From assembly GCF_014697125.1 (NCBI RefSeq), contig NZ_JACJRG010000023.1, positions 30,429 through 94,428 of the forward strand: a stretch of DNA of 64,000 nt. Reading direction: 5' to 3'. The position numbers and the translations under genes were made by a program. The stretch comes from Anabaena minutissima FACHB-250. GTDB lineage: Bacteria > Cyanobacteriota > Cyanobacteriia > Cyanobacteriales > Nostocaceae. Of the stretch, positions 63,492 through 64,000 are shown in pieces. Every line of letters starts with the position of its first letter. Positions within the stretch are counted from its first letter, which is position 1. The notes beneath the pieces are model-generated. The model was not told where the DNA came from and searched no databases. It saw nothing but the letters and a program-made list of their open reading frames with translations.

Positions 63492-64000
63492 GGTTCTTCG
63501 GTTACTTTTATGGAGAATTAATAGTAAAATGCCAGTTTAATAAACTGCGTAATCTAAAATTACTAAAGTTACGAAAGCCATATCCAAGCCTTTTAATTAA
63601 CTTGAGTTTATTATTAATTCCTTCTACAGTACCACTCGTAGTTCTGCCGTCAAAATAGCCGACTATTTCGCCAAACCATCTAACGATTGTACCGATACTC
63701 TTCGGAAAATATGAAAGAGCATCATACATCCAATCTAGTAGTTTTATGATACTATCACCCCAAGATTTAGTTGTTTCAAATATATCTCGAAATTCTTCTT
63801 TTAGTGCGTGCATTTTCGCCAGTTTTGGTGAGACATCCTGCACAGATTTTAATTTTTCTTTTTGCTTTTCATTGAGAGAATCTTCATTTTTAAGTAAGCT
63901 ATATTTGCTTTTGTTTAATGCCTCTAATATGCGCTTTTTTTCTGATTGATTGTCTAGCGACATAGCTGCTTTTTTCTCAGTTTTACGCATGGTATCTAAT
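63492..64000 (-). mobile_element. ISL3-family insertion sequence, partial (right part beyond window)
   Basis: The probable end of the element is at about 63492, where homology to the LRR gene stops and GGTTCTTCGGTTAC begins, 16 bases before the transposase stop codon. The other terminal repeat and the 8-base target duplication typical of the family cannot be checked inside the window. Confidence 0.6.
63508..64000 (-). CDS. ISL3-family transposase, C-terminal part, cut by window edge
   Basis: The frame is open to the right edge, so only about 164 C-terminal residues are visible. YSLLKNEDSLNEKQKEKL, LAKMHALKEEFRDIF and the last catalytic Glu in GTVEGINNKLKLIKRLGYGF are typical of ISL3 DDE transposases. 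An internal Met at 63990 is not expected to be the start. Whether the element is intact depends on sequence outside the window. Confidence 0.85.
   Translation of the reverse strand, partial: LDTMRKTEKKAAMSLDNQSEKKRILEALNKSKYSLLKNEDSLNEKQKEKLKSVQDVSPKLAKMHALKEEFRDIFETTKSWGDSIIKLLDWMYDALSYFPKSIGTIVRWFGEIVGYFDGRTTSGTVEGINNKLKLIKRLGYGFRNFSNFRLRSLLNWHFTINSP

Noticed and set aside
63746..63949. Rightward frame inside the ISL3 transposase
   Set aside because: Antisense shadow of the transposase with no coding character.

Overview
The window comes from a heterocystous, Nostoc/Anabaena-type cyanobacterium. The evidence is the frequent HIP1 octamer (GCGATCGC), short tandem heptanucleotide repeats (STRR), a CP12 gene, an NblS/Hik33-type kinase, a bacteriophytochrome operon, a COP23-domain protein and many TPR/CHAT/AAA-like accessory proteins. 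No rRNA, tRNA or CRISPR array was seen.

The most interesting region is 1592-8254, a complete lasso-peptide (RiPP) biosynthetic locus. It has an AraC-type regulator with a gutted PAS domain, an ABC exporter (D), a strong terminator, three tandem precursor genes on 219-bp direct repeats (A1-A3), an asparagine-synthetase-like macrolactam cyclase (C), a PqqD/RRE leader-binding protein (B1) and a transglutaminase-like leader peptidase (B2). The predicted 17-residue cores each have Gly1 and Asp8, giving an 8-residue ring, and share an invariant tail ending FGRRLIP. The hairpin ahead of each precursor keeps its pairing through a compensatory base change in copy 3. The A-C-B1-B2 segment appears free of HIP1 sites. 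It is followed by a MacB/MacA-type export pair and a divergent NarL-type two-component system.

13071-25870 is mixed: a cargo-like protein with the N-terminal signature of contractile-injection-system-associated toxins, a probable IS110 transposase remnant, a coiled-coil/TPR membrane protein, then core genes (trmB, a metallophosphoesterase, a FIST protein, CP12, cbiD, guaA) separated by STRR and palindromic repeats. 25871-30663 is a light-signalling operon (bacteriophytochrome, Rcp-type regulator, hybrid PAS kinase). A CDF metal transporter, a glycosyltransferase/TPR protein and a Ser/Thr kinase follow.

35125-42113 is a run of four secreted trypsin-like proteases, two of them TPR-fused, with two other secreted proteins, one carrying a COP23 domain. 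42480-53384 holds a cyclase-family hydrolase, an aldehyde dehydrogenase, a large TPR-CHAT protein with ten near-identical 120-bp repeats and an in-frame palindromic insertion, a sugar-nucleotide epimerase, purD and an NblS-type kinase.

53564-64000 becomes AT-rich and decayed: membrane proteins, a GNAT enzyme, a frameshifted membrane gene, an AAA-like ATPase plus a frameshifted relative, a secreted leucine-rich-repeat protein, a collagen-like secreted protein, a DUF4351 protein, and a decayed copy of the LRR gene cut by an ISL3-family element that runs off the right edge.
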